DNA of 64,000 bases from NCBI RefSeq assembly GCF_015477775.1, contig NZ_JADLQO010000001.1, positions 310,001-374,000 on the forward strand, read 5' to 3'. The notes under the pieces are model-generated. The model was given only the letters and a program-made list of their open reading frames with translations. It made no database searches and had not been told where the DNA came from. The stretch's first letter is position 1. The number at the start of each line of letters is the position of its first letter. This DNA comes from Nocardia abscessus (lineage in GTDB: Bacteria > Actinomycetota > Actinomycetes > Mycobacteriales > Mycobacteriaceae). The position numbers and the translations under genes are program-made. Positions 58,288-64,000 of this stretch are shown one piece after another.

Positions 58288-59082
58288 TCATCGTCCGCCG
58301 CCGGGCAGCGAGGTACCGATGATGATCTTGGCCTGGATCGAACCGTCCGGCGCCTTGTCGCCCTGGATCAGCACGAGTTCGCCGGCAGCAAGGTCGGACA
58401 CCTTGCTGCCCGACAACGCGATCACCTGGGTGTTCGCGTCGGTGCGCACCGTGATGGACTCGCCCATCACCGAACTCACCGTCAGCGTGCCCGCGTCGTT
58501 GGCCGTGATGGTGCCCATCGTGGCGCCGAGTCCGTCGACATCGCCGAGACCGGGCACGCCCGGCAACCCGCTGGGCGGGGTCGGTTGCGCGCTCCTGGTT
58601 CCGGGCAGGGACCTGGTCGTGACGGGCGCGGTCGAGGCGGCCGCGGTGTCCGCCGGACCGGAATCGCTGCCGCCGAGCAGCACACCCGCGACGACCCCGA
58701 TCGCCCCGATCAACAACACGACGCCGATGGCCAGGGCGATCCACAGACCGGTATTGCGCCGCGGCGGCGGCTGCGGCGGCGGGCCGGGGGGCATCGCCCC
58801 ACCGGGCGGCGCCCCCGCACCCGGCCACTGACCAGCGCCGCTGTCCTGATAGGCCGCCCATTGGGAGTCGTAGGGCTGGAACTCGCGCGTCGCGTTCGGC
58901 CCCGGTGGCCCCCAGCCTCCGTACTGCTCCGTGGGCGGATACGCCGACGGCGCGCCGGTGCCGTACGCCTCCAGGTACTCCGTGGTGTGGGTCGGGTCCC
59001 CGTACCCGGACTTGCCCGGACCCAGGTGTTCGGTCGGCGCATCCTCCGGCCGCTGCCCCCATGGATCGTTCGGGTTGGTCAT
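58288..59082 (-). CDS. Membrane-anchored DUF5666-domain protein
   Basis: A 264-residue protein: a Pro/Gly/Tyr-rich cytoplasmic N-terminus of about 120 residues (PPGPPPQPPPRR before the membrane), one helix (LWIALAIGVVLLIGAIGVVAGVLL, about 124-147), a Ser/Thr/Pro linker, and an OB-like DUF5666 domain (GTITANDAGTLTVSSVMGESITVRTDANTQVI) in the outer space. Function unknown. ATG at 59082 begins MTNPNDPWGQRPED, typical of such proteins; upstream frame is noncoding. The clpB terminator separates it from clpB on the same strand. Confidence 0.82.
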   Translation of the reverse strand: MTNPNDPWGQRPEDAPTEHLGPGKSGYGDPTHTTEYLEAYGTGAPSAYPPTEQYGGWGPPGPNATREFQPYDSQWAAYQDSGAGQWPGAGAPPGGAMPPGPPPQPPPRRNTGLWIALAIGVVLLIGAIGVVAGVLLGGSDSGPADTAAASTAPVTTRSLPGTRSAQPTPPSGLPGVPGLGDVDGLGATMGTITANDAGTLTVSSVMGESITVRTDANTQVIALSGSKVSDLAAGELVLIQGDKAPDGSIQAKIIIGTSLPGGGR

Positions 59083-59157
59083 GCGTTCCAGCGTAGGCTC
59101 TCTTCGTTCCACCGCGCTCGCACCCGGTGCACCGGTGTGCCTTCGGTGCGAAACTCC

Positions 59158-59189
59158 CTCTGCCCCCGAAGGACTCTGCCCCCGAAGAC
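59158..59189. repeat. 16-base direct repeat, two copies
   Basis: CTCTGCCCCCGAAG occurs at 59158-59171 and 59174-59187, period 16, between the clpB terminator and the DUF5666 gene start. Probably a slippage product in the promoter region. Confidence 0.7.
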
Positions 59190-59209
59190 CCGAGACGGGC
59201 GATGAAGAA

Positions 59210-59239
59210 GGTCCGCTCCGGCGCTACCCGGAGCGGACC
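59210..59239 (-). terminator. Intrinsic terminator of clpB
   Basis: Perfect 12-base stem GGTCCGCTCCGG / CCGGAGCGGACC with a six-base loop, followed on the minus strand by TTCTTCATC. It lies 65 bases after the clpB stop and is the strongest terminator in the window. Confidence 0.85.
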
Positions 59240-59304
59240 GCTCGCCGCACACGCCCGCACGGGCGTAGGCGCGGAACATCAGCTCCGCGCGGCGCCCGCG
59301 CGGT

Positions 59305-61860
<2,556 letters not shown>

Positions 61861-61928
61861 GAGTCACCTTCCTACTAGTCGATTCGCACGGCGCCGAGCA
61901 CCATCGTCCGGTGCCGTTCCTTACCGTC

Positions 61929-61955
61929 CAACGTCCGAAAGGTTGAGTCTGTTCC
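61929..61955 (-). promoter_or_regulatory. SigH-type promoter of clpB
   Basis: Minus strand: GGAACA (61950-61955), 16-base spacer, CGTTG (61929-61933). This fits the mycobacterial SigH/SigE-type consensus GGAAYA-N16-20-SGTT. Transcription would start about 60 bases before the clpB GTG. The -35 lies inside the HAIR element. Confidence 0.7.
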
Positions 61956-61962
61956 GCTCAAG
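61942..61962. promoter_or_regulatory. HAIR element (HspR-binding site) upstream of clpB
   Basis: GTTGAGT-N7-GCTCAAG matches the HspR inverted-repeat consensus CTTGAGT-N7-ACTCAAG at 12 of 14 arm positions. clpB belongs to the HspR regulon in mycobacteria and Streptomyces (established), so this is very probably functional. Confidence 0.82.
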
Positions 61963-62156
61963 TTTCAAATTCTTCGCCGCGCCCGGTCCGACACCGCCGA
62001 ATCGTGTCGAACGCTACGCCCAGACACCGGCGAATGCGACGATTCGCGACACCGCCGATGCGATGATTCCGCACGTCGGCGGGCTTCGAGTGCCTACGAT
62101 GACCACGGCCGTCACTTGTTGCATCACTCTTTCAGCCCGAATCAAGGAGCGAATGG

Positions 62157-63092
62157 ATGCGCGCGATCGTGGTACGGAAGTTCGGAGCGACGCCGGAACT
62201 GGCCGAGATGCCGATGCCCGAGCCGGGGCCGGGAACCGTGCGGGTCCAACTCCAGGCGGCCGGGGTGAACCCCTTCGACCGGAAAGTGGCCTCCGGAATC
62301 CTGGACGGCAAACTGCCGCACGACTTTCCGATGATCCTCGGAGTGGACGGCGCGGGCACCGTCGCCACGATCGGCGCGGGCGTCAGCCGCTTCGCCGTCG
62401 GCGATCGGGTGGTCGGCAAGTTCCTCACCCCGCCGGTCGGCCACGGCAGCTTCGCGGAGTACGCCGTGTTACCGGAAGGCGGCACGCTGGTGCCGATCCC
62501 GCCGGGCGTGCCGACCGTCGCGGCCGCGGCACTGCCGACCGCGGGCGTCACCGCGCAGGACCTCGTGGATGCCACGCACATCCAACCGGGCCAGACCGTG
62601 CTGATCGTGGGCGCGACCGGCGGCGTCGGCTCCTTCCTGGTGCAACTGGCCAATATCGCGGGTGCGCACGTCATCGCGACGGCGCGCGGCGGCTCCGCCG
62701 ATCAGATGACCCGCCTGGGCGCGGCCGAGACGGTCGACTACACCGCGGGCCCGGTACGCGACCAGGTCGCCGCCGCGCACCCGGACGGCATCGACGTCCT
62801 GTTCGACCTGGTGAGCCCGCCGGAAGCGCTCGCGGAGCTGACCACGCTGGTCCGAGACGGCGGCACCGTCTACTCCACCACCTTCGCCGCCGACGAGGAC
62901 GCGTTGCGCGCTCGGTCGATCAAGGGCGGCAATATCGAATCGCAGGGCAAGGCGCCCGAGTTGGCCCGGCTGATCCAGCGGGTCGCGGCGGGTGACGTGG
63001 TCGTGCCGATCGACGCGACCGTCCCGCTCGCGCAGGGACCGGCGGTCATCGGGGCGCCCGGCGCACGCGGCAAGACCGTGCTCGCCATCTGA
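62157..63092 (+). CDS. Zinc-independent NADP-dependent quinone oxidoreductase (MDR family)
   Basis: A 311-residue medium-chain dehydrogenase/reductase of the quinone-oxidoreductase type. GroES-like N-domain (GVNPFDRKVASG, GVDGAGTVATIG, GDRVVGKF) without the structural-zinc Cys cluster; Rossmann domain with VLIVGATGGVGSFLVQLA (A/G-x-x-G-x-x-G) near residue 145. Probably reduces quinones or enones with NADPH. AAGGAG lies seven bases before the ATG at 62157. Upstream gap of 296 bases belongs mostly to the clpB control region. A luciferase-like oxidoreductase follows. Confidence 0.88.
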   Translation: MRAIVVRKFGATPELAEMPMPEPGPGTVRVQLQAAGVNPFDRKVASGILDGKLPHDFPMILGVDGAGTVATIGAGVSRFAVGDRVVGKFLTPPVGHGSFAEYAVLPEGGTLVPIPPGVPTVAAAALPTAGVTAQDLVDATHIQPGQTVLIVGATGGVGSFLVQLANIAGAHVIATARGGSADQMTRLGAAETVDYTAGPVRDQVAAAHPDGIDVLFDLVSPPEALAELTTLVRDGGTVYSTTFAADEDALRARSIKGGNIESQGKAPELARLIQRVAAGDVVVPIDATVPLAQGPAVIGAPGARGKTVLAI

Positions 63093-63152
63093 GCCGGCCC
63101 CGCCGGCGCAGCGTCGGTTCGGCCGTCCCCCGAGACCACCCGGAGGTGTGCG

Positions 63153-64000
63153 ATGGGCACCCGACCGCCCGAGTTCGGCTTGTTCCTGATCCCCGAGGCC
63201 GACGACTTCCGCAGGCTCGCCGAGCTCAGCGTGTACGCGGACGTGTCCGGGCTCGACCTGATCGGCATTCAGGACCACCCCTACCAGCGTCGTTTCCTGG
63301 ACACCTGGACCCTGATCACCGCTCTCACCGGGCGGACCGAACGGATCACCTTCTTCCCCGACGTGGCGAACTTGCCGCTGCGCCACCCCGCGCTGCTGGC
63401 GAAGGCGGTGGCATCGCTCGACATCATCAGTGACGGCCGAATCCAGCTCGGCCTCGGCGCGGGCGCGTTCCGGGACGCCGTCGCCGGGATGGGCGGGCCG
63501 CGCCGGACCGGCGGTGCGGCGGTGCGGGCGCTGGCCGAGGCGATCACTGTGATCCGCGCGCTGTGGTGGAGCGACGCGCGATCGGTCCGGGTGCCCGGGG
63601 ACTACTACTCCCTGGCGGGCGCGCATCCCGGGCCCCGCCCGCGGCATCATCCCGGCATCTGGGTCGGCGCGAAGGGCCCGCGCATGCTCGAGCTCACCGG
63701 ACGCGTCGCCGACGGCTGGGTGCCGTCGTCCGCGTGGGCGCCGCCGGAGTTCCTCGCCGAGGCGGGCAGGCGGATCGATGACGCCGCCGCGGCGGCGGAC
63801 CGGGACCCGCTGTCGGTGCGGCGGGTGTTGAACGTGTCCGGGACCATCACCGCGGACGGGGCCGATCACGGCTTCCTGGAGGGCCCGCCCGAGCGCTGGG
63901 CCGACGATCTGCTGGCGCTGCACCGCGACCAGCGGATCGACGGATTCGTCTTCTGGCCGACCGAAGGGGAACCGGTCGAGCAGATCCGTCGTTATACCGA
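63153..64000 (+). CDS. LLM-class flavin/F420-dependent oxidoreductase, 3' end outside the window
   Basis: At least 282 residues of a luciferase-like monooxygenase-fold protein, open to the window end. N-terminal FGLFLIPEADD, DLIGIQDHPYQRRFLDTW, then SDGRIQLGLGAGAFRDAV and GIWVGAKGPRMLELTGRVADGW are family marks; the His of QDHPYQ matches the position of the active-site His of F420-dependent members such as Fgd. Cofactor could be FMN or F420. GGAGG at 63142-63146, six bases before the ATG, fixes the start. It lies 60 bases after the quinone oxidoreductase and may be co-transcribed. Confidence 0.85.
   Translation, partial: MGTRPPEFGLFLIPEADDFRRLAELSVYADVSGLDLIGIQDHPYQRRFLDTWTLITALTGRTERITFFPDVANLPLRHPALLAKAVASLDIISDGRIQLGLGAGAFRDAVAGMGGPRRTGGAAVRALAEAITVIRALWWSDARSVRVPGDYYSLAGAHPGPRPRHHPGIWVGAKGPRMLELTGRVADGWVPSSAWAPPEFLAEAGRRIDDAAAAADRDPLSVRRVLNVSGTITADGADHGFLEGPPERWADDLLALHRDQRIDGFVFWPTEGEPVEQIRRYT

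Overview
The window is high-GC actinobacterial DNA, and gene content plus gene order point to a mycolic-acid-bearing relative of Mycobacterium, most likely Nocardia (inferred from gene content and remembered M. tuberculosis gene order; no search was run). Supporting signs are an F420-dependent glucose-6-phosphate dehydrogenase, the trehalose-monomycolate transport factor TtfA, a fused HadA/HadB-type dehydratase, PknG with its GlnX/GlnH sensor, and long runs in the order seen around M. tuberculosis Rv0357c-Rv0414c.

Layout. 1-12 kb: thiE (cut by the window edge), a Nudix gene, the glnX-glnH-pknG amino-acid sensing operon, ackA-pta facing it, then a Ddn-family reductase and fgd1, which form an F420H2-using and F420H2-making pair. 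12-20 kb: a HAD phosphatase, a MarR-DJ-1 operon under twin palindromic operators, an RpiB-like isomerase, a second Ser/Thr kinase, the rhodanese-metZ operon behind a SAM-IV riboswitch, and an adrenodoxin-reductase-type FprA. 20-32 kb (accessory): amidohydrolase, DUF456 protein, alpha/beta hydrolase, GAF regulator, M23 peptidase, methylacyl-CoA racemase, MocR regulator, small membrane protein, Ogt, and a LuxR/LAL regulator translationally coupled to a small lipoprotein. 32-50 kb: purA, an Rv0358-like gene, M50 peptidase, FUSC protein, DUF3151 protein, a 912-residue repeat-rich membrane protein, HadAB-type dehydratase, DUF4185 exoprotein, two Excalibur-domain ORFs (one without a start codon), an EmbR-like FHA regulator, fba, two DedA genes, GH76 and a TrmH-family methylase. 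50-64 kb: a two-component system, Uma2, YhhN, a FabH-type synthase, pyrE, an SDR, ttfA, a DUF5666 protein, clpB with overlapping HspR and SigH signals, a quinone oxidoreductase and a truncated LLM-class oxidoreductase.

Themes. Phosphothreonine signalling recurs: two Ser/Thr kinases, one FHA-domain regulator, and a membrane protein carrying six Thr-x-x-hydrophobic motifs. Transcription start architecture is also striking: about a dozen genes have a TANNNT-like -10 element six or seven bases before the start codon, which predicts leaderless mRNAs. Genes are packed tightly, and four convergent pairs overlap at their stop codons. No tRNA, rRNA, insertion sequence, prophage or CRISPR array was seen.
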